A program made the position numbers and the translations under genes. A stretch of DNA of 64,000 nucleotides from Streptomyces sp. SCSIO 30461. GTDB taxonomy: Bacteria > Actinomycetota > Actinomycetes > Streptomycetales > Streptomycetaceae. Under the pieces are notes generated by a model. That model was not told the origin of the DNA, did not search any database, and was given only the letters and a program-made list of their open reading frames with translations. The stretch lies in assembly GCF_037023745.1 (NCBI RefSeq), contig NZ_CP146101.1:1550001-1614000 (forward strand), written 5' to 3'. Shown piece after piece: positions 17,951 through 27,120 of this stretch; position 1 is the stretch's first letter; the number at the start of each line of letters is the position of its first letter.

Positions 17951-19441
17951 TCAGGCCCCCGCGACCAGTTCATCCGCGTCGGACGCCGCACTCGGCTCGT
18001 CGTCATTGCCGTCCTCTTCATCGTCGTTCCCGTCGCCGCCCAGGTTCCTGCCGTCGGCGTCGGTAGCGTCGGGATGGCCGTGCTTCACCGCGCCATCCGC
18101 CACGAACCCCGGCAGCCACTCCTCCAGTTCGTCCCGGAGCCGGACGGTCGCGTTCAGCTGGCACAGCACTCCGATGGTGCTCAGCGTCACCCGGTGGATC
18201 AGCAGATACGCGGGCGGAAGGTTGAGCTGCTTGCCCAACTGGTGGGCGGGGGAGCGGGGATCGGCGATCCGGGCCGCCTGGCCGCGCATCCAGCCTCGGG
18301 TGAAGGTGAACGCGTCGGCCTCGGCCGGCTCGATGATCGGCAGCAGATAGTCGAGCACCGCGTCGGGCTCCAGATAGACCGACTCCTTGACGAAGCCTTC
18401 CGCGCGCAGTAGCCCGTAGACGGCCTCGGCCTCTCCCGCCAGAGCGAGCCGCAGCGACTCGCCTATGGTCGAGGGCAGCCCGCCTGGGAGCCGGTCGACC
18501 GTACCGAAGTCCAGCACGCCCAGCCGCCAGGAGCCGAAGTCCTCATCGGCATCGCCTGGATCACCCGCCGGGAGCAGCCGGAAGTTGCCCGGGTGCGGGT
18601 CTGCGTGCAGCAGTCCCGTGCGAGCCGGTCCCGAGAACAGGAAGCGGGCGAGCAACTGCCCCGCGCGGTCGCGCTGCTCCGGGGTGCCGTCGCTGATCAC
18701 ATCGGCGAGCGGTATCCCGCCGATCCATTCGGTCACCAGCACCTGATCACCCTGGTGGACCACGTCCGGGACCACCACATCTGGATCACCGTGGAACCTC
18801 CTCGCGTGCTCCTGCTGGGCCCGGGCCTCGAGACTGTAGTCGAGTTCCTCCGAAATACGGTCCCGCAGTTCGGCGATCAGCGGTTTGATGTCCATCCCCG
18901 GAACCAGCGGACTCAGCAGCCGTGCGAACCTGCTCAGCTGGGTCAGGTCCGAGAGGAGTGCCTCACCGGCTCCGGGATACTGCACCTTCACCGCGACCTC
19001 GCGTCCATCGTGCCAGACGGCGCGATGGACCTGGCCGATCGATGCCGCTGCCGCGGGCTTGTCCTCGAACTCCGGGAACAGCTCTCGCCAGTCCTCTCCG
19101 AGACGCTCCGCCAGCACCTGGTGGACCCTGCTCGCAGGCATCGGCGGTGCGGCGTCCTGGAGCTTGGTCAAGGCGGCCCGATAGGGGCCCGCGACCTCCT
19201 CGGGGAGCGCGGACTCGAACACGGACAGCGCCTGTCCGACCTTCATGGCACCGCCCTTGAGCTCGCCCAGCACCCGGAACAACTGCTCCGCTGTGCGCTG
19301 TTGAAGCTCCCTGGCCACGATCTCCGCGGACTTGCCGCCGATCCGCTTGCCCAGACCCCATGTCGCGCGACCCGCGAAGCCCAAGGGCAGAGCGGCCAAC
19401 TTGGCGGTACGGGTGACCGCCTTCCGGGGAAGATCAGACAT
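17951..19441 (-). CDS. ABC1/UbiB-family atypical kinase
   Basis: A 496-residue ABC1 (ADCK/UbiB) protein. Family motifs seen in order: KGGAMKVGQALS (KxGQ), the Ala-rich loop AAASIGQVHRA replacing the Gly loop, VAVKVQYPG (Lys), EELDYSLEA, LLHADPHPGNF (catalytic Asp/Asn), and VLDFGTVDRL (metal Asp). An acidic Gly/Asp/Asn tail follows. UbiB proteins act as ATPases assisting isoprenoid-quinone or lipid metabolism; streptomycetes make menaquinone, so the substrate is open. The mycobacterial counterpart sits next to whiB7 in the same way. ATG 19441 has GGAGGGGCGCA before it and overlaps the ThiF gene end by 8 bp. Confidence 0.88.
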   Translation of the reverse strand: MSDLPRKAVTRTAKLAALPLGFAGRATWGLGKRIGGKSAEIVARELQQRTAEQLFRVLGELKGGAMKVGQALSVFESALPEEVAGPYRAALTKLQDAAPPMPASRVHQVLAERLGEDWRELFPEFEDKPAAAASIGQVHRAVWHDGREVAVKVQYPGAGEALLSDLTQLSRFARLLSPLVPGMDIKPLIAELRDRISEELDYSLEARAQQEHARRFHGDPDVVVPDVVHQGDQVLVTEWIGGIPLADVISDGTPEQRDRAGQLLARFLFSGPARTGLLHADPHPGNFRLLPAGDPGDADEDFGSWRLGVLDFGTVDRLPGGLPSTIGESLRLALAGEAEAVYGLLRAEGFVKESVYLEPDAVLDYLLPIIEPAEADAFTFTRGWMRGQAARIADPRSPAHQLGKQLNLPPAYLLIHRVTLSTIGVLCQLNATVRLRDELEEWLPGFVADGAVKHGHPDATDADGRNLGGDGNDDEEDGNDDEPSAASDADELVAGA

Positions 19442-20645
19442 TGCGCCCCTCCAGTTCGCAGACTGCCGTGCCGCGTGCAGGGGATAGCCGTTCATTTCGT
19501 CGTGCGGTGACCCCGGCCCCCGTTGCGCGCTCTCCCCCAGTCTGCCCAACCGCACCACACAAGCAGTCAGGGTGGCCCCGGAACAGCTCCGACCTCCACT
19601 CCAAGAGCGGCAGCGAAACCTCCCAGCGGGCGCCGGTGCCGGACGGCACGTCGCCGTCGAGGAACGCCAGCGCGTGGGCCGCGGCGAGTCCTGCGACCGC
19701 GGTGGCGAGCCCCAGGTCACAGGGCCCCGCGAGGGTGGCGTCGCGTCCCGAGCGCCACTGCGCCAGCATCCGAGGCCATGCCGGATCACGGTCGGTCCGC
19801 GCCTCCTGCAGACAACCCGCGCAGGCGCTGCCACCCGGCAGCACCAACGGCCCCACCATCCCGGTGCCTTCCAACACCCCGGCGTACAGATGCGGGGTGC
19901 CGGTGGCGACCCATTGCTCGGCGACAGCGGGGTCGGGGGCGTAGACCGCGAGACCGTCCCTCGGCGCGATGACGACCAGGGAAAGCGGCGGCTCATCCCG
20001 TGCCGTCCCACCACGCTGCTGCCGGCATGCCGCGCGCGGCGGTCTGACGGCCGCCCACTTCCGCACCAGCCGACCGGCCGCGGCGTCCCGGCGCTCGCCG
20101 ACCGCGCCGTCGGGCAGACCGCCGGGAGCCACATCACCGGGCGCGGTATCGCCCGAGTCCAGGACGTCGACCCGACCCACACCCGAGGCGGACAATGTCG
20201 CCGCGATCGCCGCTCCGACCCGACCGGCACCGCGCACCTGGACGCGCAGCGCTGCCCGCCCGGCCAACCGGGCCATCGCGGCGCCTGGTTCGGGATGCAC
20301 CACCGAGAGCGAGGCGAGATCGGGCCGCAGCCGGTCGAGCGCGGGGCCGACCCGCCTACGCAGAGCGTCGGCGTCCGGTCCGCCCCCTGTCGGGTCGTCG
20401 ACCAGTCCCGCTGTGGCCAACCGTGCCAGCAAGGCGTCCACCCGGCCGTCGGGCAGTCCCAGCGCCCTGGCCTCCTCCCGCAGCCTGGGCAGCCCGCGAG
20501 TGCCGTCGATCAGAGAGAGCAGACTCCCGGTCGCCACGTCGACCGGTCCGACGACCACCGCATGCGCCGAGGTGGCACCGAACTGCACATGCCGCATATC
20601 CCGCCAAGCCCGCCTAAGACTTCGCTTCACCACTGGATGCACCAT
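19434..20645 (-). CDS. E1-like / ThiF-family protein with N-terminal winged-helix-like region
   Basis: A 403-residue protein. The N-terminal 85 residues (VVVGPVDVATGSLLSLIDGTRGLPRLREEARAL...) look like a short wHTH/PqqD-type region. The central part is a Rossmann domain of the ThiF/MoeB/E1 superfamily (RVQVRGAGRVGAAIAATLSASGVGRVDVLDSGD). Four zinc-type cysteines are seen as CAGC and, near the end, CLC. The usual catalytic Cys and the complete nucleotide loop are not obvious. E1-like proteins adenylate C-termini of carrier proteins or bind RiPP leader peptides; no substrate gene is seen nearby. It overlaps the ABC1 kinase gene by 8 bp, so the two are cotranscribed. Confidence 0.72.
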   Translation of the reverse strand: MVHPVVKRSLRRAWRDMRHVQFGATSAHAVVVGPVDVATGSLLSLIDGTRGLPRLREEARALGLPDGRVDALLARLATAGLVDDPTGGGPDADALRRRVGPALDRLRPDLASLSVVHPEPGAAMARLAGRAALRVQVRGAGRVGAAIAATLSASGVGRVDVLDSGDTAPGDVAPGGLPDGAVGERRDAAAGRLVRKWAAVRPPRAACRQQRGGTARDEPPLSLVVIAPRDGLAVYAPDPAVAEQWVATGTPHLYAGVLEGTGMVGPLVLPGGSACAGCLQEARTDRDPAWPRMLAQWRSGRDATLAGPCDLGLATAVAGLAAAHALAFLDGDVPSGTGARWEVSLPLLEWRSELFRGHPDCLCGAVGQTGGERATGAGVTARRNERLSPARGTAVCELEGRNV

Positions 20646-20900
20646 TCCCCCGTCCTCTCCGGAAAGGGGACCCGTCCGACCGCGCGGACCGCGTTCCCCG
20701 CCGCGACATCCGTCCGGATTTCGGATGGAGCCGTCTGACGAGCAGAATGCTCTTCCCCGGCAACAGACGCGGAAAGTTGTCCACAGGCGGTGCGTACTAA
20801 TCGTCCAAATCGCGCGCGTCGTTGAAGCCCGCCGGACGGATCAAGGTTCATCCGGCTCGCGGGCGGGACTTACCCGACGCGCAGCGGGTAACGTCGGGGC

Positions 20901-21629
20901 GTGTCCGCCGAGCCCCCGCACAGCGCCGAAAGCCGGCAGCGCAGTGCGCCCCGATACTCGTCCCGGCCCTCGGCGACGAGCGCTGTCGAGGTACGCAGGA
21001 GCGCCCGACGCAGGAGAACGGTCTCCGCCTACCGTGAGGGAGACCGGACGATCGTGCTCATCCCCGCCCGGATGTCCGAGGCGGAGGAGCAGCGCTGGGT
21101 GACGGTGATGCTCGACAAACTCGCCGCCCAGGAGAGCAAGCGGTCTCTCGGCGACGCGGAGCTGGCGGAGCGGGCCGCGAGGCTCTCCGCGCAGTACTTC
21201 GGCGGGCGGGCCAGGCCTGACTCCGTGCGCTGGGTGACCAACCAGAACACCCGCTGGGGCTCCTGCACCCCCGCGGAGGGCAGCATCCGCCTGTCCCACC
21301 GGCTCCAGGGCATGCCGGATTACGTGGTCGACTATGTGCTCGTCCACGAGCTGGCGCACCTCCTCGTACCAGGCCATGGACCGCGCTTCTGGAAGCTCCT
21401 GGAGGCCTATCCGCGTACCGAACGGGCCCGCGGCTATCTCGAGGGTGTGGCGGCCGCTGCCCGGCTGCCGCGCCTGCCCGGCGACTCCGGCTCCGGGCCG
21501 GGCTCCGGCGCCGGTTTCGACGCTGGTGATTCCGTCGCTCTCCTCGACTCGGTCGATCCCGCGGATTGCGGCGACCTTTCCCAAACCGCCGATCATGCCG
21601 ATCCCGGCGGGCAACTCGCCGACGGCTGA
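20901..21629 (+). CDS. YgjP-type (M48-like, WLM/DUF45) metallopeptidase
   Basis: A 242-residue protein with the family's two signatures: NTRWGSC, and the zinc site HELAHLLVPGHGPRFW (HExxH plus third His). N-terminal 35 residues are Ser/Arg-rich; the C-terminus is a Gly/Asp-rich tail. Family members are predicted cytoplasmic metal-dependent hydrolases. GTG 20901 gives the complete domain. The 255-bp gap back to the divergent ThiF gene contains TACTAAT (20795-20801), a possible -10, but no matched -35 I can support. Confidence 0.85.
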   Translation: MSAEPPHSAESRQRSAPRYSSRPSATSAVEVRRSARRRRTVSAYREGDRTIVLIPARMSEAEEQRWVTVMLDKLAAQESKRSLGDAELAERAARLSAQYFGGRARPDSVRWVTNQNTRWGSCTPAEGSIRLSHRLQGMPDYVVDYVLVHELAHLLVPGHGPRFWKLLEAYPRTERARGYLEGVAAAARLPRLPGDSGSGPGSGAGFDAGDSVALLDSVDPADCGDLSQTADHADPGGQLADG

Positions 21630-21770
21630 AAGCCGTTCGCCGACAGGCACCCGCAAACGGGGCTTGTCGATCCTGTACCGAATCTGTCCCGAGTCGACTC
21701 AATGTCGCCCGCAGCGGTTAGCCTGGCGCGACGTAGTCACAGTCGTCGGGATGGGGGACGGTCGTAACGC

Positions 21771-23360
21771 ATGGCCAGGGAATTCCAACGGGGCCACAAG
21801 GCCAAGATCAGTGATCTCACTCCGGGTACGGATCTGTACGTGGGAGTGCAGATCGCGGCGCCCGGACTGACCTTCGACATCAGTTGCTTCGGCCTCGACG
21901 CCGACGAGCAGCTTTCGGACGACCGGTATTTCATCTTCTTCAACCAGCCGAAGTCGCCCGAGGAGTCCGTCCAGCTGCTCGGCGCGCAAGCCGGTGACAC
22001 CGAGTCGTTCCGGGTCACGCTTGACCGTGTCCCGGCGAGCATCCACAAGCTGTCGTTCACCGCCACGATCGACGGCGCCGGACAGATGTCGCAGATCGGC
22101 CCCGGGTACATCCGGATCGTCGCGGGTGGCGAGGAAGTCGTCAGATACGCCTTCACCGGCTCGGAGTTCTCCACCGAGCGCGCAGTGATGCTGGGCGACC
22201 TCTACCTCAAGGACGTCTGGCGGTTCGCCGCCGTCGGACAGGGCTTCGACGGCGGACTCGACGCGCTGCTGAGGAACTTCGGCGGCGAGGTTGCCGAGGA
22301 GGAGCCCGCCGCACAGCAGGCGCAGCCGCCGCAGGCCGTGCCAGGGTTCGCCCCGCCTGCTCAGGCTCCGTCCTTCGTGGCGCCGCCGGCCCCGCGGACA
22401 CCCGTGGCCCCGCAGCCGACGCCCGCGTTCGGCGCGCCTCACACCGCTGCTCCGGCCGCGCCTCAGGCTCCCGGCGGCCCGCAGATGCATTCAGCGCCCA
22501 CCATCGCCGCCCCCATGACCCCGCCCACGGGCACGGTCCCACCGCAGGCGCCGTACGGCCAGCCGCCCCAGCAGCCGCCGTTCGGCCAGGTGCCCGGTCA
22601 GGCCCCGGGCACTCAGGCTCCGGCCTTCGGCCAGCAGTCCGCCCCGTACGGCCAGCCCGGTGCGCCCCAGGGCGTTCCGCAAGGCGTGCCCCAGGGCGGC
22701 GCCGGCCTCCAGGCGGCACTCCAGCCCTACAAGGAGCTGCCCACGGGTCAGCGCTGGACCCCGCAGAACCAGCAGCTCATGCGGGTCGATCTGGCCATGG
22801 GCGGCGCTCCCGTGCTCGCCCGGCAGGGCAGCATGGTGATGTACCAGGGCAAGATCGACTTCAGCTACAAGGGCGCGGGTTTCGCCGGCCGGATCGTCGG
22901 CAACGCGACGGGCCAGGAAATGCAGTTGATGCGCTGCACCGGCCGCGGCCAGGTCTTCCTCGCCGAGGAAGGCGCCCATCTGCACCCGATCGAGCTCCAG
23001 GGCGACGGAATCTGCGTCTCCGCCGAAAGCGTCCTCGCCTTCGACGAGTCCCTCCAGCACGAGGTCCGCCGTATCGAAGGCCACGGCATCCCCGGCGGCG
23101 CGCTGTTCACCATGCTCTTCCAGGGCACCGGCACGGTCATCGTGAAGACCCGCGGCACCCCGGTGGTGCTCCCGGTCACCCCGACTACCTTCGCCGACTC
23201 CAACGCCATCGTGGCGTGGTCCGCCGCCTCCCAGGTGATCCTGGCCAGCCAGGTCAGGCTGCGCCGCAATTCCTACCCGGGCCACAGCGGGGAGACCGTG
23301 AACCTCCAGTTCCGGGGCGCACCCGGCAACTTCATCGTCGTCCAGCCCTACGAGGTCTGA
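21771..23360 (+). CDS. TerD-AIM24 fusion protein
   Basis: A 529-residue fusion. Residues 1-170 form a TerD domain (LTFDISCFGLDADEQLSDDRYFIFFNQPKSPE is the Ca-binding core region, with the second Asp-rich site less clear). Residues about 175-310 are a Pro/Gln/Ala linker with YGQP and GVPQ repeats. Residues about 315-529 are an AIM24 beta-helix domain (VLARQGSMVMYQGKIDF, GRGQVFLAEEGAHLH). TerD domains act in tellurite and other stress responses and bind calcium; AIM24 is associated with membranes. First of three consecutive AIM24 genes; the next starts 13 bp after its stop. TTAGCCT lies about 50 bp upstream (21718-21724) as a possible -10. Confidence 0.88.
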   Translation: MAREFQRGHKAKISDLTPGTDLYVGVQIAAPGLTFDISCFGLDADEQLSDDRYFIFFNQPKSPEESVQLLGAQAGDTESFRVTLDRVPASIHKLSFTATIDGAGQMSQIGPGYIRIVAGGEEVVRYAFTGSEFSTERAVMLGDLYLKDVWRFAAVGQGFDGGLDALLRNFGGEVAEEEPAAQQAQPPQAVPGFAPPAQAPSFVAPPAPRTPVAPQPTPAFGAPHTAAPAAPQAPGGPQMHSAPTIAAPMTPPTGTVPPQAPYGQPPQQPPFGQVPGQAPGTQAPAFGQQSAPYGQPGAPQGVPQGVPQGGAGLQAALQPYKELPTGQRWTPQNQQLMRVDLAMGGAPVLARQGSMVMYQGKIDFSYKGAGFAGRIVGNATGQEMQLMRCTGRGQVFLAEEGAHLHPIELQGDGICVSAESVLAFDESLQHEVRRIEGHGIPGGALFTMLFQGTGTVIVKTRGTPVVLPVTPTTFADSNAIVAWSAASQVILASQVRLRRNSYPGHSGETVNLQFRGAPGNFIVVQPYEV

Positions 23361-23373
23361 GGGAGCCCGGAGA

Positions 23374-24054
23374 ATGAACCAGCAACTCGCGGGCTACGCC
23401 CCGACCGCCGTCACGGCCAGGATGGAGAACCACGGCCGCACGATGCTCAAGGTGGCCATGGCCACGGGCCAGGATCTGTTCGCCCGTGCCGGCTCGATGG
23501 TCGCGTACGAGGGTTTCATCCAGTACGAGCCCAACCCGTCCGCCGTCCGCCGGGTCGCCTCGCAGTGGGTGACCGGCGAGGGGGCGCCCATCATGAAGTG
23601 CTCCGGCGACGGTCTGCTCTATCTGGCCGACTACGGCGCCGATGTCGTCGTCGTCAACCTCGACAACGACTCGCTCTCGGTCAACGGCACCAGCGTGCTG
23701 GCCTTCGACGCCCACCTCCAGTGGGGTGTCGAACGCGTCAAGGGCCTCGCCAAGTTCGCCGGGCAGGGTCTGTGGAACGTCACGGTGGCCGGCACCGGGT
23801 GGGTCGCCCTCACCTCGCGCGGCACACCCATCGTGGTGGATTGCGGGCGCGGCGATGACGAGACCTATGTGGACCCGGACGCCCTTGTCGCCTGGTCCCC
23901 GAACCTGAAGGTGAAGGGCAAGCGCAGCTTCAAGGCCGCGTCCCTGATCGGCCGGGGCAGCGGAGAGGCGTACCAGATGGCCTTCTCGGGCCAGGGCATC
24001 GTCGTCGTACAGCCTAGTGAGGACAGCACCGACCGCCTGCGGATCCGGGGCTGA
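23374..24054 (+). CDS. AIM24 family protein
   Basis: A 226-residue single-domain AIM24 protein (ARMENHGRTMLKVAMATGQ, ARAGSMVAYEGFIQYEP, GDGLLYLADYGADVVVVNLD, ending GIVVVQPSED). It is a paralogue of the C-terminal half of the upstream TerD fusion. ATG 23374 is preceded by GGGAGCCCGGAGA. Part of a three-gene operon with 13- and 19-bp gaps. Molecular role unknown. Confidence 0.85.
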   Translation: MNQQLAGYAPTAVTARMENHGRTMLKVAMATGQDLFARAGSMVAYEGFIQYEPNPSAVRRVASQWVTGEGAPIMKCSGDGLLYLADYGADVVVVNLDNDSLSVNGTSVLAFDAHLQWGVERVKGLAKFAGQGLWNVTVAGTGWVALTSRGTPIVVDCGRGDDETYVDPDALVAWSPNLKVKGKRSFKAASLIGRGSGEAYQMAFSGQGIVVVQPSEDSTDRLRIRG

Positions 24055-24073
24055 GGGGGAGCGAGAACACACC

Positions 24074-24829
24074 ATGCAGAGCCCGCTTTTCAGCTACGCC
24101 GAACTGCAGTCCCAGGATCGGTACGTCGTCCAGAACCCGCAGCTCCTGCGGGTGGTGCTCACCGGACACGACGATGTCCTCGCCCGCAAGGGCGCCATGG
24201 TCGCCTATCAGGGACTCGTCGACTTCGATGGCGAGTACCAGTCGGGGAACCAGCGGCGAGCCCGCGCCCGCACCGGTGAGGGCCTCGACCTGATGCGCTG
24301 CTCCGGCCAGGGCACGGTCTACTTGGCCAACCTCGCGCAGTACATCCATGTGGTGGACGTCGAGCAGGAGGGCATGACCGTCGACAGCGCCTATGTGCTG
24401 GCGCTCGACTCCGGTCTGCACACCGAGGTCATCGCCGTGGACAGCCAGTACGGGATCTCCGGCTCCGGGAAGTACCAGCTCAACATCTCCGGGCGGGGCA
24501 AGGTCGCCCTTATGACATCGGGGCAGCCGCTGATGATGCAGGTCACTCCGGACAAGTACGTCAACGTGGACGCGGACGCGATCGTCGCCTGGTCCTCTTC
24601 GCTGCGGGTCCAGATGCAGGCCCAGACCCATTCCTCAGGGGTGTGGCGGCGCCGGGGCAACACAGGAGAGGGCTGGGAGCTCAGCTTCCTCGGGCAGGGC
24701 TTCGCCCTGGTACAGCCCAGTGAGCTGCTTCCGCCGCAGAACGCCCAGATCGGGCCTGGCGCGCGGGCGCAGTTCGGAATGGGCCAGCACGGCTCGCACT
24801 CCCAGAACCAGGGCAACGTCTGGAGCTGA
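24074..24829 (+). CDS. AIM24 family protein
   Basis: A 251-residue third AIM24 paralogue (VVLTGHDDVLARKGAMVAYQG, CSGQGTVYLANLAQYIHVVD, GSGKYQLNISGRGKVALMTSG). The C-terminus adds a Gly/Gln/His tail after the conserved LVQPSE end. ATG 24074 follows GGGGGAGCGAGAACACACC and fits better than the upstream in-frame ATG 24017, which lies within the previous gene. Last gene of the TerD-AIM24 operon; a strong hairpin follows. Confidence 0.85.
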   Translation: MQSPLFSYAELQSQDRYVVQNPQLLRVVLTGHDDVLARKGAMVAYQGLVDFDGEYQSGNQRRARARTGEGLDLMRCSGQGTVYLANLAQYIHVVDVEQEGMTVDSAYVLALDSGLHTEVIAVDSQYGISGSGKYQLNISGRGKVALMTSGQPLMMQVTPDKYVNVDADAIVAWSSSLRVQMQAQTHSSGVWRRRGNTGEGWELSFLGQGFALVQPSELLPPQNAQIGPGARAQFGMGQHGSHSQNQGNVWS

Positions 24830-24837
24830 GCGTCCTT

Positions 24838-24871
24838 CGGGAGGGACGGGGCCCAGGCCCCGCCCCTCCCG
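24838..24871. terminator. Bidirectional terminator between AIM24 operon and Nudix gene
   Basis: Stem of 8 + 7 bp with one A-C mismatch (24838-24853 with 24856-24871) and a 2-nt loop, between convergent genes. Confidence 0.75.
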
Positions 24872-24880
24872 GGCACTCCG

Positions 24881-25402
24881 TCACAGCCTGGCGCGAGTGC
24901 GCTCCAGCAGCCGTACGACGGACTCGTCGGCCACCCCCGCCACGTCGTCGTACCCGAACCAGCGCAGATCCAGCGACTCGTCGCTGATCGCGGCCACTGC
25001 GTCCGGCCGTGCGACGGCCGCGTACTGCACGTCGAAGTGCCAGTGGCATGGCGCGGGGATCGGATGCCGGTCCAGCCGCACCGGTCCGCCCGGCAGTAGT
25101 TCGAGACCTGAGATGCCCGATTCCTCGGACCCCTCGCGCAGGGCCGCGGCCTCCAGAGTGGTGTCGCCCGGTTCGCAGTGGCCGCCCATCTGCAGCCACA
25201 TGCCCAGCTTCTTGTGCAGGGTCAGCAGCACCCGGTCCCGGGACGGGTCGATCACCAGCGCACTGGCCGTCAGATGTCCGGCCGTGCAAGCCTTCCACAT
25301 GCCATCCGGGTGGGCCGCCAGATGATCGAGGTAGTCCTGGCGCAGTTGTACCTGGTCCGTGTAGTCCTTCAGCACGTGGACGGCGTCGTCGTACAGGCTC
25401 AC
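24881..25402 (-). CDS. Nudix hydrolase
   Basis: A 173-residue Nudix protein. The Nudix box GGHCEPGDTTLEAAALREGS (followed by EESGI) has all catalytic residues. The N-terminal helix (YDDAVHVLKDYTDQ) and HLTASALVIDPSRDRVLLTLHKKLGMWLQMGGH match the common actinobacterial family without assigned substrate. Its ATG overlaps the end of the upstream zincin-like gene by 4 bp. Confidence 0.88.
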   Translation of the reverse strand: MSLYDDAVHVLKDYTDQVQLRQDYLDHLAAHPDGMWKACTAGHLTASALVIDPSRDRVLLTLHKKLGMWLQMGGHCEPGDTTLEAAALREGSEESGISGLELLPGGPVRLDRHPIPAPCHWHFDVQYAAVARPDAVAAISDESLDLRWFGYDDVAGVADESVVRLLERTRARL

Positions 25403-26853
25403 TTGTCGGTGTCGTCCTTGTCGCCGTCGCTGTTGCCGCCGCCGTGGCCTGTACCGCCCTCACCCCGGCCCTGCGCGGCCTCGCCGAGCATCTTGTCCCA
25501 CTCGGAGAAGTCGAGCTGCTCGCGGTGCACGAAGCCGTCCGGGTCGTCGAGGTCGGACGCCGTCGGCAGCATGTCCGGGTGCTCCCACACAGCGTCGCGT
25601 CCGTCGAGCCCGCGCGCGTCGGTCAGCGATGCCCACAGTCGGGAGGCGTCCCGCAGCCGTCGCGGCCTCAGCTGGAGGCCGATCAACGTCGCGAAGGTCT
25701 GTTCGGCGGGACCACCGGAGGCGCGCCGGCGGCGCAGCGTCTCGCGCAGAGCGTCAGCCGACGTCAGCCGGTTCTTGGCGGCGTCGTGCACCACGGCGTC
25801 CACCCAGCCCTCGACCAGTGCCAGCGCTGTCTCCAGCCGAGCCAGGGCGGCCTTCTGCTCCGCGGTGTCCTCCGGCTGGAACATCCCCTGCTGGAGCGCC
25901 TCCTGCAACTGTTCCGGATGCGTCGGGTCGAACTGCCCGACCACGTCCTCCAGCTTGGTCGTGTCGACCTTGATACCCCGCGCGTAGCCATCGACCGCAC
26001 CGAACAGGTGCGAACGCAGCCACGGCACATGGGCGAACAGCCGCTGGTGGGCGGCCTCGCGCAGGGCCAGGTACAGCCGGACCTCGTCCTTGGGGACGCC
26101 GAGGTCCTTGCCGAACGCGTCCACGTTCAGTGGGATCAGCGCGGCCTTGCCCGCAGGACCGAGCGGCAGCCCGATGTCCGTCGAGCCCACGACCTCGCCC
26201 GCCAGCACACCGATGGCCTGCCCGATCTGCTGGCCGAACATGGCGCCGCCCATGGAGCGCATCATGCCGATGAGCGGACCCGCCATCGCCTGCATCTCGT
26301 CGGGGAGCACGTCGCCCATGGCCGTGCCGACCCGCTCGGCCACCGGGTCGACCAGCTGCTGCCACGCGGGCAGGGTCGCCTCGACCCACTCGGCCCGGCT
26401 CCATGCCACGGCGCTCGTGGCACCCGACGGTAGCGACGTGGCTCCGTCGAGCCACAGGTCGGCGAGCCTCATGGCCTCCTCGACCGCCGAACGCTCGGCC
26501 GGGCCCACGCTCGCGTCCTTTGTGCCGTCCTGGGTGCCCTGCGCCACCGTCTGGCGGGCGATCTGCTTGGCCATGTCCCAGTTCACCGGGCCGCCCTCGT
26601 AGCTCAGCATCTGCCCGAGCTGCTGGAAGGCCGCGCCGAGGTCGTTGGGATTCAGCGAGCCGAACATCGCGGCGAACGGGTTGTCGCCGCCTGGCCCTCC
26701 GGCGCCAGGGAAGCCGAACCCGAAGGGGTCGCCCGGCCCGCTCTGGCCGCCACCGGAACCCTGCCCACCTCCGGTGGGGTCCTTCTTCTTGCCCTCGTCG
26801 CCGTTCTCCGGCTCCTCCGGCGGAAGGCCGAATCCGAATGGGGTGTCACTCAC
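25399..26853 (-). CDS. Zincin-like metallopeptidase-family protein (DUF2342)
   Basis: A 484-residue protein beginning VSDTPFGFGLPPEE, with a Gly/Pro-rich N-terminus and then the conserved DUF2342/TIGR03624 body (FGQQIGQAIGVLAGEVVGSTDIGLPL, and the region EVRLYLALREAAHQRLFAHV at about residue 260-280). The family is assigned to zincins, but a classical HExxH is not seen: the equivalent position reads REAAHQRLF. Later helices (PEQLQEALQQGMFQPEDT) are conserved too. GTG 26853 was chosen because family similarity starts there; the longer frame is a shadow. TAGGCT on the minus strand at 26916-26921 may be the -10. Divergent from the epimerase. Confidence 0.82.
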   Translation of the reverse strand: MSDTPFGFGLPPEEPENGDEGKKKDPTGGGQGSGGGQSGPGDPFGFGFPGAGGPGGDNPFAAMFGSLNPNDLGAAFQQLGQMLSYEGGPVNWDMAKQIARQTVAQGTQDGTKDASVGPAERSAVEEAMRLADLWLDGATSLPSGATSAVAWSRAEWVEATLPAWQQLVDPVAERVGTAMGDVLPDEMQAMAGPLIGMMRSMGGAMFGQQIGQAIGVLAGEVVGSTDIGLPLGPAGKAALIPLNVDAFGKDLGVPKDEVRLYLALREAAHQRLFAHVPWLRSHLFGAVDGYARGIKVDTTKLEDVVGQFDPTHPEQLQEALQQGMFQPEDTAEQKAALARLETALALVEGWVDAVVHDAAKNRLTSADALRETLRRRRASGGPAEQTFATLIGLQLRPRRLRDASRLWASLTDARGLDGRDAVWEHPDMLPTASDLDDPDGFVHREQLDFSEWDKMLGEAAQGRGEGGTGHGGGNSDGDKDDTDK

Positions 26854-27120
26854 GGGTTTCCTCGGCTCGTAGGGCCGCCGACTCCGGCCGGCGGCGAATG
26901 CCCGACAACACCACCAGCCTAAGCATGGACTGGCTGGCCGCGGTGGCGTCATCGGCCGACTCCGGTCGTAAGACCGCACGGATCCGGACCTGACCATGGC
27001 TGATCCGGACCGGACGAGGGCTGGGTGCTCCGCCGACCCGCTGGCTGCGGCAGGATGGACGCCACCTGGTACGTGCGCGGCTTTCGCGTACGTACTGAAG
27101 ACAACCGCTGGAGACGCCTG

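Noticed and set aside
20771..20801. TTGTCC...TACTAA promoter for the YgjP-type gene
   Set aside because: The spacing is only 12 nt, too short for a housekeeping promoter.
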